This document shows positions 36,868 through 51,124 of a stretch of 55,322 bases of DNA, one piece after another (the first letter of the stretch is position 1; the number at the start of each line of letters is the position of its first letter). The notes below the pieces were generated by a model. The model did not search any database and was not told where the DNA came from. It was given only the letters and a program-made list of their open reading frames with translations. A program made the position numbers and the translations under genes. Location of the stretch: the NCBI GenBank assembly GCA_903930535.1, contig CAIYYX010000214.1:1-55322 (forward strand), written 5' to 3'. The stretch comes from an uncultured Sterolibacterium sp. Lineage in GTDB: Bacteria; Pseudomonadota; Gammaproteobacteria; Burkholderiales; Rhodocyclaceae.

Positions 36868-36998
36868 GGAAACGCTGATCAAGTACAACTTCGTCATTGC
36901 GAGCAAAGCGAAGCAATCTAAGCGCCATGCAAGATCAGTGGCTTGAAGATCGCCACGCCCCTCTGGGGCTCGCGATGACGGACTTGATCAGAGTTTCC
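36868..36998. mobile_element. MITE-like non-autonomous element, 131 bp
   Basis: Terminal inverted repeats of 17 bases (36868-36884, GGAAACGCTGATCAAGT; and 36982-36998 with 16 of 17 matching). Inside is a second inverted pair, CGTCATTGCGAGC (36892-36904) and GCTCGCGATGACG (36968-36980). The element is flanked on both sides by TTAG (36864-36867 and 36999-37002), consistent with a 4-base target duplication. It encodes no protein. Confidence 0.75.
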
Positions 36999-37002
36999 TT
37001 AG

Positions 37003-37065
37003 CTTGTCTCGGGCTTTCGCCGGAGACACCCTGACGGGTGCAGCCCGACAAAGCAAACCCATAAA
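37003..37065. repeat. REP-like fragment before the TauE/SafE-like gene
   Basis: Contains TCGGGCT and its inverted partner AGCCCGA (37009-37015 and 37042-37048) around two small hairpins (GTCTC/GAGAC and CCCTGACGGG). It looks like a member of the TCGGGCTT palindrome group seen at 30317-30407. No promoter elements are convincing. Confidence 0.45.
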
Positions 37066-37770
37066 ATGCCCGACACCGGCTTCATCGCAGTCTTCCTGAT
37101 CGGCCTCCTGGGCGGTACGCATTGCCTGGCCATGTGCGGTGGCATCGTGGCCGCGCTGACCAGCGGCCTGCCGGGACAAAGACCTTCATGGACGCTGCAG
37201 CTTTCCTACAACCTCGGCCGAATCCTTTCATACACTCTTGCCGGTGCCGCCTTCGGGACGCTGGGGAGCATCGGCCTGCTCTTGAACGATCTCCTGCCGG
37301 TGCAACTCGCCCTCTACGTCGCCGCCAATCTGATGCTGGTGGCGCTGGGGCTGTACTTGACGGGAATGACAAGGACGCTGACTTTTTTAGAGCGCATCGG
37401 CCAGCGCCTTTGGTCGAGGATTCAGCCCTTGACCAGGCGTTTCCTGCCGCTGCGCTCGGTTTCCCAGGCTTTTCCCCTGGGAATGCTTTGGGGCTTTCTT
37501 CCCTGCGGCATGGTCTATAGCGCTTTGACGCTGGCGCTTTTAGCCGGCAGCGCAGGGCGCGGCGCCGGGCTGATGCTGGCCTTTGGCCTGGGCACCCTGC
37601 CCAATCTGCTCGCCGCCGGCCTGCTCCTGAAACATCTGCGCGAGCTGACGCGCGCGCGAAACGTGCGTCTGTTCTCCGGCCTCCTGGTGCTCGGTTTCGG
37701 CGCCTTCGGCCTCATCAATGCCACCACGCTCGGCGGCCGGCTCTGGCAGGGAGTGGTCTGTCTTGTGTAG
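37066..37770 (+). CDS. Sulfite exporter TauE/SafE-like (DsbD-2 type) membrane protein
   Basis: 234 residues, about six membrane helices. Two hallmark motifs, GLLGGTHCLAMCGGI near the N-terminus and WGFLPCGMVYSAL in the middle, each carry cysteines in a helix. Members of this family sit beside cbb3 assembly or copper genes and have been linked to cytochrome oxidase biogenesis rather than sulfite export. Its neighbours here (USP, CopA, CopZ) support a copper or thiol role. Confidence 0.85.
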   Translation: MPDTGFIAVFLIGLLGGTHCLAMCGGIVAALTSGLPGQRPSWTLQLSYNLGRILSYTLAGAAFGTLGSIGLLLNDLLPVQLALYVAANLMLVALGLYLTGMTRTLTFLERIGQRLWSRIQPLTRRFLPLRSVSQAFPLGMLWGFLPCGMVYSALTLALLAGSAGRGAGLMLAFGLGTLPNLLAAGLLLKHLRELTRARNVRLFSGLLVLGFGAFGLINATTLGGRLWQGVVCLV

Positions 37771-37779
37771 AATATCTGC

Positions 37780-38205
37780 ATGAGAGTACTGATCGCCATA
37801 GACGGCTCGGATGCCTCTAAAATGGCCGTGAGAAGCCTGATAGACCATGTCAGCTGGTTCAGGGAACGGCCGGAGTTGCATCTGCTGCACGTGCATCCGC
37901 CGGTGCCGGTGGGCCTTGCGACGCGGCATGTCGGCCACGATGTTCTCGAGCACTACTACCGCGAGGAGAGCGAAGCCGCTCTGGCTGCGGCGCGTGCCTT
38001 GTTCGATGCGGCGAAGCTGCCTTACACCCTGCACATCCATGTCGGCGAGCCGGCCCTGACCATCGTCAGGGTGGCGGGGGAACTCGCCTGCGATCTGATT
38101 TCTTTGGGCAACCATGGCCGCGGCGCCCTGCCCAATGCCCTCCTGGGCTCGGTCGCCACCAAGGTGCTGCACCTTACGAGTATCCCGGTGCTGCTCTCCA
38201 AGTAG
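37780..38205 (+). CDS. Universal stress protein
   Basis: 141 residues, single USP domain beginning MRVLIAIDGSD and with the ATP-binding pattern GNHGRGALPNALLGSVATKVL. Distinct from the uspA at 26589 and shorter at the N-terminal loop. It is 9 bases from the TauE/SafE-like gene and 6 from copA, so it belongs to the same operon. No FNR box is seen before this operon. Confidence 0.9.
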   Translation: MRVLIAIDGSDASKMAVRSLIDHVSWFRERPELHLLHVHPPVPVGLATRHVGHDVLEHYYREESEAALAAARALFDAAKLPYTLHIHVGEPALTIVRVAGELACDLISLGNHGRGALPNALLGSVATKVLHLTSIPVLLSK

Positions 38206-38211
38206 TCTGCC

Positions 38212-40377
38212 ATGAAAGACAATGCGCTGGAGCTTTCCATCTCGGGCATGACTTGCTCAGCCTGCGCGGCGCGCATTGAAAAAGTTTTGGGCAAGCTGCC
38301 AGGGGTGGAAGCCGGAGTCAATTTTGCAGCCGAGAAGGCCCATGTGCGCTTCACGCCAGACCTGACCTCTGCCGAAGAAATTATTGGCGCAATCAAACGT
38401 GCGGGCTACGAGGCGGAGCTCTCCAGCAGCGACAGCTATGGAGAGGAGAAGGAAAAAAAGCTCGCAGTCTATCGCCAGGAACTCCGCCGCTTCTGGATCT
38501 CCGCTGTGCTGACCCTGCCACTGGTGGCGCAGATGGCTTTCATGTTCGGTGCCGTCGACAGCCACCAGGATGTGCTGCCGCGCACGCTGCAGCTTCTGCT
38601 CGCCACGCCGGTGCAGTTCTGGATAGGCCGGCGTTTCTATGCCGGCGCCTGGAACGCATTGCGCGGCGGCAGCGGCAATATGGACGTGCTGGTAGCCCTG
38701 GGCACCAGCATGGCCTATCTTTACAGCATCGTCGTGACCCTGGCCGGCCTTCATCACCAGCATGTCTATTTCGAGGCTTCCGCCACCATCATCACCCTGG
38801 TCTTGCTCGGCAAGATTCTCGAAGCGCGCGCCAAGGCGGGGACGACCGCGTCTCTCGAGGCCCTGATCCGCCTGCAGCCGCAGACCGCGCATGTCGAGCG
38901 CGACGGCTCCGTGCGGGAGGTTGCGGTTTCCTCCCTGATCCCGGGAGACATCATCATGGTGCGGCCGGGTGAGAGTGTGCCGGTCGATGGCGTGGTGATT
39001 GACGGGGTTTCCAGTGTCGACGAGGCGATGCTGACCGGTGAGAGCATGCCGGTGGCGAAGCGTCGCGGCGACAAACTGTTCGCCGCCACGGTGAATGGTC
39101 CGGCGCTGATGAGAGCCCGCGCCACCGGGGTGGGCAGCCATACCCTGCTCTCCGGCATCATCCGCATGGTGGAGCAGGCGCAGGGCTCGAAGGCGCCGGT
39201 GCAGCGGCTCGCCGACCGCGTCGCGGCCATTTTCGTGCCCGTGGTTTGCGCCATCGCGCTGTTCACTTTCATCGGCTGGTGGGGGCTTGCCGGCGACTTC
39301 ACCCAAGCCCTGGTCAATGCCGTCGCCGTGCTGGTGATCGCCTGCCCCTGTGCGCTGGGGCTGGCGACGCCGACGGCGATCATGGTCGGCACAGGCCAAG
39401 GGGCGAAGGCAGGGATACTGGTCAAGGATGCGCAAGCGCTCGAACTGGCGGAAAAGATCAAGGTGCTGGGCGTGGACAAGACGGGGACGCTGACGCTGGG
39501 CAAACCCGTGGTCACGGACATCGTGCCTACTGGAAACGCAGACGATCTGCTGCGGGTCGCGGCAAGCCTGGAGCAGGGAGCAAGCCATCCCCTTTCTGCC
39601 GCGATATTGGCGCGGGCGGCGGATCTCACCTTGACCGCGCCGCAGAAACTCGTGGCCGAACCGGGCAAGGGTTTGCGCGGCGAACTGGATGGCCGCCCCT
39701 GTCTCCTCGGTTCGCCCGCTTTCCTGCGCGGGCAGGGCGTGGCCCTCGACGAAGCGGCTCTTCTTGTCCTGCAAAAGGCGGGAAAGAGCATCGTCGCGGT
39801 CGCGCGCGACGGCCATGCGCTGGGCATCATCGCCGTGGCCGATCCCTTGCGGCCAAGTTCAAGAAACGCTGTGGCGCGTCTGTCTGTCCTTGGCGTCGAG
39901 GTGGTGATGCTCACCGGCGACAATCAACAGACCGCGGCGGCAATCGCGCGCGAGGCAGGCATACTCCGCTTCCAGGCCGAGGTGCTGCCCAGTGGCAAGG
40001 CTGCCGCCATCAATGCATTGAAAGCGGAAGGACTGGTAGGCATGGCTGGCGACGGCATCAACGATGCGCCGGCGCTGGCCGCCGCCGATGTCGGCTTCGC
40101 CATGGGCGCGGGTTCCGATGTGGCGATGGAGACTGCCGGCGTGACCCTGATGAAAAACGACTTGAACAATGTCGCTGATGCCATAGCTCTTTCGCGCGCG
40201 ACGCTGGCCAAGATCCGACAGAATCTTTTTTTCGCCTTCCTCTACAATGTGCTGGGCATCCCGCTGGCGGCGGCGGGCATGCTGAACCCGGTGATAGCAG
40301 GCGCGGCAATGGCGCTGAGCTCTGTCTCTGTGGTGAGCAACTCCTTGTTGCTGAAACGCTGGAAGCCGCATCCTTGA
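38212..40377 (+). CDS. copA: Copper-exporting P1B-1 type ATPase CopA
   Basis: 721 residues. One N-terminal heavy-metal domain with CSAC (C15, C18), membrane CPC at 378-380 ([10 protein letters not shown]), phosphorylation D422 in DKTGTLT, hinge [10 protein letters not shown], and an M8 with [12 protein letters not shown], which together give the Cu(I) signature. CcoI is the second copper ATPase in this window; CopA normally detoxifies cytoplasmic copper while CcoI serves oxidase assembly. Followed directly by a CopZ-like gene. Confidence 0.95.
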   Translation: MKDNALELSISGMTCSACAARIEKVLGKLPGVEAGVNFAAEKAHVRFTPDLTSAEEIIGAIKRAGYEAELSSSDSYGEEKEKKLAVYRQELRRFWISAVLTLPLVAQMAFMFGAVDSHQDVLPRTLQLLLATPVQFWIGRRFYAGAWNALRGGSGNMDVLVALGTSMAYLYSIVVTLAGLHHQHVYFEASATIITLVLLGKILEARAKAGTTASLEALIRLQPQTAHVERDGSVREVAVSSLIPGDIIMVRPGESVPVDGVVIDGVSSVDEAMLTGESMPVAKRRGDKLFAATVNGPALMRARATGVGSHTLLSGIIRMVEQAQGSKAPVQRLADRVAAIFVPVVCAIALFTFIGWWGLAGDFTQALVNAVAVLVIACPCALGLATPTAIMVGTGQGAKAGILVKDAQALELAEKIKVLGVDKTGTLTLGKPVVTDIVPTGNADDLLRVAASLEQGASHPLSAAILARAADLTLTAPQKLVAEPGKGLRGELDGRPCLLGSPAFLRGQGVALDEAALLVLQKAGKSIVAVARDGHALGIIAVADPLRPSSRNAVARLSVLGVEVVMLTGDNQQTAAAIAREAGILRFQAEVLPSGKAAAINALKAEGLVGMAGDGINDAPALAAADVGFAMGAGSDVAMETAGVTLMKNDLNNVADAIALSRATLAKIRQNLFFAFLYNVLGIPLAAAGMLNPVIAGAAMALSSVSVVSNSLLLKRWKPHP

Positions 40378-40388
40378 TCGGGAAAACT

Positions 40389-40595
40389 ATGGAAAAAACG
40401 GTGGTGAAAGTCGGCGGCATGACCTGCCAGGGCTGCGTGAAAAGCGTGACCCGCGTCCTGCAGGACTTGCCGGGTATTGCCGAGACTGAAGTTTCGCTGG
40501 AAAAAGGTGAGGCCGCAGTCGCCTATGATGCGGCACTGCTGAGCCGCGAGGCCATGCTGCGCGCCATCGACGCTGCCGGATTCGAGGCTTCCTGA
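40389..40595 (+). CDS. copZ: CopZ-like copper chaperone (heavy-metal-associated domain)
   Basis: 68 residues, a single ferredoxin-like HMA domain with GGMTCQGCVKSV (C13, C16). Delivers Cu(I) to CopA. I chose ATG 40389 with GGGA upstream; a TTG at 40374 that overlaps the copA stop would add five residues. Adjacent to copA as in many bacteria. Confidence 0.9.
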   Translation: MEKTVVKVGGMTCQGCVKSVTRVLQDLPGIAETEVSLEKGEAAVAYDAALLSREAMLRAIDAAGFEAS

Positions 40596-40610
40596 GCGAG
40601 GATTAAACGC

Positions 40611-41384
40611 TCAGACGCAGCGACCGCCGTCGACTTCCAGGCAGGCGCCGGTGATGAACTGGGCCTCGTCGGAAGCGAGAAACAGCGCGGCGTTGGCGAT
40701 GTCGCCCGGTTTCGAGAAACGCCCGAGCGGAATGCCGGCAATAAACTTGACGCGGTTCTCCGGCGTGTCCGGCATGCCCATGAATTCGGAGGTCAAGCCT
40801 GTTTCGCCTATGACCGGATTGATGCAATTGACGCGGATTTTATCCGGGCCCAGTTCGACCGCCATGGATTTGCTGGTGATTATCGCAGCCCCCTTGCTGC
40901 CGTTGTACCAGGTGAGCCCTGGCCGCGGCCGCACGCCTCCGCTCGAGGCGATGGTGATGAAACAGCCGCCGCCCTGTTTGCGAAAGACTGGCACTGCATG
41001 CTTCGCGGTGAGGAACAGGCTTTTCACATTGACCGCATAGATCCGCTCGAACTCCTCTTCCGTGACTTCGAGCAGGGGTTTGTTGCGATGGGTGAAGCCG
41101 GCGTTGTTCACGATGATGTCCAGGCGGCCGTAGGTGTCTTGCGCCGACTGGATGAGCCGCGCCACATCGGCATCCCTGGAAACGTCGGCCTTAACGAACC
41201 TGGCGGTGCCGCCGGCGGTGGCGATTTCGCTGGCGACACGTTCGCCGGCCGTGACATTCACATCATTGACGATGAGTTTCGCGCCTTCTTCGGCAAAGCG
41301 TTTCGCGATGGCCTCGCCGAAGCCGGAGCCGCCGCCGGTGACGATGGCGATCTTTTGATTGAGCCGCAGGGCATTATTTTTCAT
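40611..41384 (-). CDS. Short-chain dehydrogenase/reductase
   Basis: 257 residues from ATG 41384, where homologous SDRs start just before the Rossmann fold; a longer frame to 41444 only adds unconserved sequence over the promoter region. Cofactor site TGGGSGFG, NNAG motif, catalytic Ser (ASSGG) and Y-x3-K in WYNGSKG. The acidic residue in IVNDVN after the second strand favours NAD(H). Substrate unknown. Divergent from ppa; no good Shine-Dalgarno. Confidence 0.88.
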   Translation of the reverse strand: MKNNALRLNQKIAIVTGGGSGFGEAIAKRFAEEGAKLIVNDVNVTAGERVASEIATAGGTARFVKADVSRDADVARLIQSAQDTYGRLDIIVNNAGFTHRNKPLLEVTEEEFERIYAVNVKSLFLTAKHAVPVFRKQGGGCFITIASSGGVRPRPGLTWYNGSKGAAIITSKSMAVELGPDKIRVNCINPVIGETGLTSEFMGMPDTPENRVKFIAGIPLGRFSKPGDIANAALFLASDEAQFITGACLEVDGGRCV

Positions 41385-41446
41385 GAATGGGGTGAAGTAG
41401 GGGCAATCCTTTATAATCGATTCTACACGCAAGCATAGAGGCAATC
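41385..41446. promoter_or_regulatory. Divergent promoter region between SDR gene and ppa
   Basis: A consensus TATAAT at 41412-41417 on the plus strand would start ppa near 41424. No good -35 is seen 16-18 bases upstream. The SDR promoter on the other strand is not evident. Confidence 0.45.
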
Positions 41447-41995
41447 ATGGGTTTGGACCGGGTACCCGCAGGCAAGAGCCTGCCCAACGATTTCAATGTC
41501 ATCATCGAAATTCCCATGCATTCCGAGCCGATCAAGTACGAGGTGGACAAGGACTCAGGCGCCATTTTCGTCGATCGTTTCATGTCGACGGCGATGCACT
41601 ATCCCTGCAACTACGGCTATATTCCCCACACCATTGCCGGCGACAATGACCCTGTCGATGTCCTGGTGATGGCACAGTTCGCGCTGCCGCCGGGCGTGGT
41701 GGTGCGTTGCCGTCCGGTAGGCATGCTGGCCATGGAGGATGAGGCCGGCGATGATGCCAAGGTGCTCGCCGTGCCGGTCGATCAACTGACCCAGATGTAC
41801 CGCAGCGTCCAGGCGCCGCGCGACCTGCCGCAAATCCTGCTCGATCAGATTTCGCACTTCTTCGCGCATTACAAGGATCTGGAGCAGGGCAAGTTCGTCA
41901 AGGTCAAGGGCTGGGTCGGCGCCGAGGAGGCCAAGCAGGAAATCATGAGCGGCGTGGCCCGTTATCGCGACGCAAAGGACAAGCCGGCGTTTTAG
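41447..41995 (+). CDS. ppa: Inorganic pyrophosphatase, family I
   Basis: 182 residues. Hydrolyses PPi to phosphate in the cytoplasm. The substrate and Mg2+ site is clear: KYEVDKDSG near the N-terminus, YPCNYGYIP, and DNDPVDVLV with three metal-binding aspartates, followed by [11 protein letters not shown]. The start follows GAGGCAATC. Three tandem palindromes follow the stop directly. Confidence 0.97.
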   Translation: MGLDRVPAGKSLPNDFNVIIEIPMHSEPIKYEVDKDSGAIFVDRFMSTAMHYPCNYGYIPHTIAGDNDPVDVLVMAQFALPPGVVVRCRPVGMLAMEDEAGDDAKVLAVPVDQLTQMYRSVQAPRDLPQILLDQISHFFAHYKDLEQGKFVKVKGWVGAEEAKQEIMSGVARYRDAKDKPAF

Positions 41996-42139
41996 TGCCC
42001 GTAGTTGTCGGTACGACAACCCAGGGCACTTACCCCCTTTAGGGGGTTGCGCCCGTAGTTGTCGGTACGACAACCCAGGGCACTTACCCCCTTTAGGGGG
42101 TTGCGCACGTAGTTGTCGGTACGACAACCCAGGGCACTA
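41996..42139. repeat. Tandem 54-bp repeat of REP-like palindrome, family A
   Basis: Units begin at 41997, 42051 and 42105 (exact 54-base period, 2.6 copies). Each has the palindrome TGCCCGTAGTTGTCG-GTA-CGACAACCCAGGGCA and a spacer containing CCCCCTTTAGGGGG, a second hairpin. The copies differ by about one base (GCCC to GCAC in the third). It starts one base after the ppa stop and may serve as its transcript end. Confidence 0.92.
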
Positions 42140-42158
42140 AGGACCACCTTCCTCCCAA

Positions 42159-42179
42159 CCTCCTTCCCGAGGAAGGAGG
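42159..42179. repeat. Hairpin CCTCCTTCC-CGA-GGAAGGAGG
   Basis: Perfect 9-base stem with a 3-base loop between the tandem repeat and the convergent GNAT gene. Followed by TGACGG; the same hairpin-TGACGG layout is repeated after glnB at 45372-45398. No T run follows, so it is probably a dispersed repeat, possibly acting as a terminator. Confidence 0.6.
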
Positions 42180-42206
42180 TGACGGTCGCTCGCATTGCTC
42201 GCAGTC

Positions 42207-43334
42207 TTACGCCTTGAACGGGTTGTGTTCCCCGAGCTCCTGGACATATTGCGCGACGCCTTGGCTTTCGCGGGCCAGGAATCTTTCCACGGCCTGCGAA
42301 AATTCGGGGTGGGCAAGCCAATGGGCGGAAAGGGTTTCCGTTGGCAGAAAGCCTCTCGCCAGTTTGTGCTCCCCCTGCGCGCCGCCTTCGAAAACCCGGA
42401 TGCCGCGCTCAATGCAAAACTCAATGGCCTGGTAGTAGCAGGCCTCGAAATGCACGCAGGGTACATCCGTTACGCAGCCCCAGTAGCGGCCGAAGAGCCG
42501 TTCATCATCGAAGAGATTGAGGGCGGCGGCAATCGGCACGCCATCCTGTTCTGCGATGATGAGCAGGATATTTTCCGGCAGGGTCTGTCCTAAGCGCAGG
42601 AAAAAATCGAGATTCAGATAGGGCTGCCTGCCGCGCACCTCATAGGTGAGCCGGTAGCAACGGTGAAAGAAGCGCCAGTCCTGCTCGCTGATTTCTCCTC
42701 CGGTCAGACGTCGAAACGTGACGCCGGCCTCCAGGACGCGGCGTCTTTCCTGGCGGACTTTCTTGCGCTTGTCGCGGGTCAGGGCGGAAAGATAATCCTC
42801 AAAGTGACCATAGCCCGGGTTGCTCCAATGAAACTGCACGGCGCGCCTGATCATCATCCCGGCCGCATGCATAGCCTCGGCTTCCGCAGGCGTGGGGAAG
42901 AGGATGTGCAGTGAGGATAGGCCGCTGCCTCTGGCGTAATCGAGTGCGCCCTGCAAGAGCAGGGCGCGGCACGCATCGTCCCGCGCGAGCAGGCGCTCGC
43001 CTTCAACCGGGGTGAAGGGCACCATGGCCAGGAGCTTCGGGTAGTAAGGGATGCCGTGGCGCTGGTAGGCATCGGCCCAGGCCCAGTCGAAGACGAACTC
43101 GCCGTAGGAATGGTCCTTGAGGTAGAAGGGCATGGCGCCGACCAACTGGTCCCCATCCCACAGCGTCAAGTGATGTGGATGCCAGCCGGTTTTTGCGCAG
43201 GCGGAGCCGCTTTTTGCCAGCGCCTCGAGAAAGGCATGACGGAGAAAGGGCTGCGCAGTTCCGTTGACAGCGGCGAGTTCGTCCCACTGAGCGGGCGACA
43301 CTTCGGAGAGCGAGTCGAGAATGCGTGTTTCCAT
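42207..43334 (-). CDS. GNAT/FemAB-like N-acyltransferase (PF04339-type)
   Basis: 375 residues resembling the proteobacterial family once called DUF482 and now peptidoglycan-biosynthesis/FemAB-like, a double-GNAT-fold acyltransferase. Features include PFYLKDHSYGEFVFDWAWADAY, RRERRRVLEAG-like basic helix (KKVRQERRRVLEAG) and FGRYWGC near the second domain, then EGGAQGEHKLARGF. The acceptor is unknown. Divergent from nadE; ATG 43334. Confidence 0.82.
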   Translation of the reverse strand: METRILDSLSEVSPAQWDELAAVNGTAQPFLRHAFLEALAKSGSACAKTGWHPHHLTLWDGDQLVGAMPFYLKDHSYGEFVFDWAWADAYQRHGIPYYPKLLAMVPFTPVEGERLLARDDACRALLLQGALDYARGSGLSSLHILFPTPAEAEAMHAAGMMIRRAVQFHWSNPGYGHFEDYLSALTRDKRKKVRQERRRVLEAGVTFRRLTGGEISEQDWRFFHRCYRLTYEVRGRQPYLNLDFFLRLGQTLPENILLIIAEQDGVPIAAALNLFDDERLFGRYWGCVTDVPCVHFEACYYQAIEFCIERGIRVFEGGAQGEHKLARGFLPTETLSAHWLAHPEFSQAVERFLARESQGVAQYVQELGEHNPFKA

Positions 43335-43375
43335 GGCGGCGGTCAGTATAGGTCGTGTTGTATAGTAGCGCTGTT

Positions 43376-45348
<1,973 letters not shown>

Positions 45349-45371
45349 GGATTAAACGACCTTTCCCCCGC

Positions 45372-45465
45372 CCCCTTTCCCCGGGAAAGGGGTGACGGAG
45401 GTTCGTCCCTTCGGGACTCCATGTTTTACGCGGCGCCGGGCTCGGGGCGGCCCTTCTCCCGGCGC
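45372..45465. repeat. GC-rich hairpins between glnB and the Smr gene
   Basis: CCCCTTTCCCCGGGAAAGGGG (45372-45392) is a near-perfect palindrome followed by TGACGG, matching the layout at 42159-42185. GTCCCTTCGGGAC (45405-45417) is a small hairpin, and GCGCCGGG (45433-45440) pairs with CCCGGCGC (45458-45465). None has a clear T run; they fill the 138-base convergent gap. Confidence 0.6.
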
Positions 45466-45486
45466 GGTTCTTCGCGCGGACCGCAC

Positions 45487-46023
45487 CTAGCGCCCAGCCT
45501 TCAATAACACGGTCACCGCACCCGCGCCGCCGTCGGTGGCGCGCGCCTGGCTGTAGGCGAGAACCTCGGGGCGATTGGCGAGCCAGTTCTTCACCAGTTC
45601 CTTCAGCACCGGCTCCCGCCCGGGTGAGCGCAAGCCCTTGCCATGAATGATGCGCAGGCAGCGATTGCCGCGTGCGAGACTGGACAAAAGGAACTGCGCA
45701 AGCATTTCGCGCGCCTCCTCGCGGTTCAATCCATGCAGGTCGAGTTGGTCCTGTGTCACCCAGCGGCCGCGGCGCAGGTCTTTGAGCACCGTGCGCGGCA
45801 ATCCGGGTTTGAGGAAGGAAAGCTCGTCGCCGCCTTCCAGCAATGTCTCCAGCGGCGCAGGCGCCAGCGATTCCGCCAGCGCGGCAGCTTCGTCCTTTTG
45901 CCGCTGGCGCGGGATGGGCAGAGGCCGCTCTCCTTCGTGAAAAACCTTGTCGGACTGGAGAGGCACGACACCGGCCACCGCTTCGCGGAAGAGTGCCAAG
46001 TCTTCTGCTCGCGGCTTGCCCAC
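45487..46023 (-). CDS. Smr domain protein
   Basis: 178 residues. N-terminal 90 residues are charged and likely flexible; the C-terminal Smr (MutS2-related) domain has LDLHGLNREEAREML and RIIHGKGLRS, the two conserved motifs. Smr domains bind or nick nucleic acids, often RNA. Starts 5 bases after the trxB stop, so it is cotranscribed with it. Confidence 0.88.
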   Translation of the reverse strand: MGKPRAEDLALFREAVAGVVPLQSDKVFHEGERPLPIPRQRQKDEAAALAESLAPAPLETLLEGGDELSFLKPGLPRTVLKDLRRGRWVTQDQLDLHGLNREEAREMLAQFLLSSLARGNRCLRIIHGKGLRSPGREPVLKELVKNWLANRPEVLAYSQARATDGGAGAVTVLLKAGR

Positions 46024-46028
46024 TTCTA

Positions 46029-47049
<1,021 letters not shown>

Positions 47050-47143
47050 CTTGTGCCACGAAGGGGGTGCTAGCAATTCCTAGGATTTTGCCATTGCACA
47101 GTAAATCCACGGATTGAGTGTTCTCGTTGCATCCGGAAACCGC

Positions 47144-47842
47144 TCAGAGCAGTGAATTCACTGCCGCCAGACTGGCTGCCAAACCCACTAGATCCACCAT
47201 CGGCCCGCTGCCGTGAGCAACTTCGGTATAAATGGCATCGCTGTTGCCATCACGATAAATTTCCCAATGGGTGGTCGTACCCACTGTCGCGGCTTCGATG
47301 ACAAAGCCGTTCTGGATACTGAATTGAGCGACATTCAGGATTTCCTTGATGACGGTGCCGTTGGATGACACTTCAGACGCAGTAAGCACTTGGTCGCCAG
47401 TAATGCCGAACTTCATGTGATCGCTATGCGACAGGGCATTTTGCAATTGAAGGGATGTTTTCGCTGCACCCGGATTCAATACCGTCGCTCCGGAAGTCTG
47501 CTGATAAACGCCATCAGAGTTGCTGTCAGTGAAACGCGAGAGTTCCAGATATATGCCATCGGCTTCGGTCTTCAGAACATCCGTTCCACTCAGAGAATAG
47601 CTCTCATTGGATTTGACCGTCTTGACCGTGGGGACACCATGTTCAATTTCCTTAACCGCCGTCACCAGGTTGCCCGCAAAGCTGAACTGATATCCCTCCT
47701 GGCTAGCCGCTTCGCGACTGTTCGTCTTGGTATGCAATGAATCCGTGCCATGACGCTCAACCTCAAGTAAATCTGATTGATGGGTCCGCGCCGTTTCGGT
47801 GTGGGTCGATGCTCTGTGCTCAACACGCTCCTTATTGCTCAT
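47144..47842 (-). CDS. Orphan protein with two DxNxD loops, possibly secreted
   Basis: 232 residues; I do not recognise a characterised family. Base composition is clearly AT-richer than the neighbours (about 47% G+C in a sampled line), hinting at transfer. It has no Sec signal; the first 50 residues are polar and His/Thr/Glu-rich. Two similar segments, FTDSNSDGVYQ and YRDGNSDAIYTE, look like calcium-binding D-x-N-x-D loops. The C-terminus is hydrophobic and Ala/Leu-rich (LVGLAASLAAVNSLL), as in some type I secretion signals. GGTGA precedes the ATG. Secretion and calcium binding are inference. Confidence 0.7.
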   Translation of the reverse strand: MSNKERVEHRASTHTETARTHQSDLLEVERHGTDSLHTKTNSREAASQEGYQFSFAGNLVTAVKEIEHGVPTVKTVKSNESYSLSGTDVLKTEADGIYLELSRFTDSNSDGVYQQTSGATVLNPGAAKTSLQLQNALSHSDHMKFGITGDQVLTASEVSSNGTVIKEILNVAQFSIQNGFVIEAATVGTTTHWEIYRDGNSDAIYTEVAHGSGPMVDLVGLAASLAAVNSLL

Positions 47843-48195
47843 TCGTTTTCACCAGTGAAGTTGTAGAAAGCCGAACTTTATCTGCACAGTCTTAAGACAT
47901 CCTTAACCCTGTGAAATGGTGCGTTCCAGAATCCATATTCATGGTGTGACGCTGGTAGTCAGTCATGCGTCTGTTGATGGTTAGGCCGGGCTTTCTCTGG
48001 ACCACCTTTAGGGTGGCAACCCGACTGTCGGCCTAAAGGCCGACCTACGACAGCATATCAGAGCCCGCTCTGGCTGCCAGGGTACGGGTTGTAATGATGC
48101 CGGATTCCCGGTCTTTTTCGGTCTTACCCTGTGCTCCGACCGGTATAATGGCCTTCATGTCTGTTCCCCATTTCCCCTCTATCCGGCGCTGATTC
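47843..48195. promoter_or_regulatory. Intergenic region before ftsK with REP-like repeats and -10 box
   Basis: About 350 bases with no gene. 47843-47980 is AT-rich and probably holds the promoter of the orphan gene. CCACC/GGTGG around 48003-48016 and the palindrome GTCGGCCTAAAGGCCGAC (48027-48044) belong to the TCGGGC-type repeats (family B). TATAAT at 48144-48149, about 50 bases before the ftsK GTG, is a likely -10; the -35 is weak. Confidence 0.5.
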
Positions 48196-50489
<2,294 letters not shown>

Positions 50490-50493
<4 letters not shown>

Positions 50494-51113
50494 ACGTGGT
50501 AAACATGAAAAATCATTTTCTCTGTGTTCTTTGTTTCTTCTGCGCCGAGGCGATCGCCTCGGGCACTGACCAACTCAAGGCCTTCGTCGCCGACACCCAC
50601 AGCGCCCGCGCCGGCTTTTCCCAGACGGTGGTGGGCAAGTCCGGCCGCAAGCCGCAGCAGTCTCTGGGGAACTTCATGTTTTCGCGGCCAGGCAAGTTCC
50701 GCTGGACCTATGTAAAGCCCTATTCCCAGCTCATCGTCGGCGACGGCGAAAAGCTCTGGGTCTATGATCAGGACATGAATCAGGTCTCGGTCAAGAAACT
50801 GGGATCGGCTTTGGGATCGAGCCCCGCGGCTTTGCTCGCCGGCGACAACGCCATGGAAAAGAATTTCTTCTTGAAGGACGGCGGCAGCACTGATGGCCTT
50901 GAGTGGGTCGAGGCGACGCCCAAAGAAAAGGAGGGCAGCTTCGAGCGCGTGCGCCTCGGATTCAAGGAAAACCTGCCGCGCGTCATGGAAGTGCACGACA
51001 ACTTCGGCCAGACCACGACGCTCACCTTCAGCCAGTTCGAGCGCAATCCGGTTCTGGCGACAGGCGTCTTCCGCTTCGTGCCGCCCAAGGGTGCGGATGT
51101 CGTCGGAGAGTGA
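50490..51113 (+). CDS. lolA: Outer-membrane lipoprotein carrier protein LolA
   Basis: Periplasmic chaperone that carries lipoproteins from LolCDE to LolB. 207 residues with a signal peptide ([16 protein letters not shown]) and the LolA pattern [20 protein letters not shown] and [13 protein letters not shown] 50490 overlaps the ftsK stop (ATGA); ATG 50505 gives a more classical signal peptide and is a reasonable alternative. Confidence 0.93.
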
Positions 51114-51124
51114 AAAATTGAAAA

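Noticed and set aside
41996..42139. Tandem 54-bp repeats considered as a CRISPR array
   Set aside because: The spacer parts are identical between copies and there are no cas genes; it is a tandem palindromic repeat.
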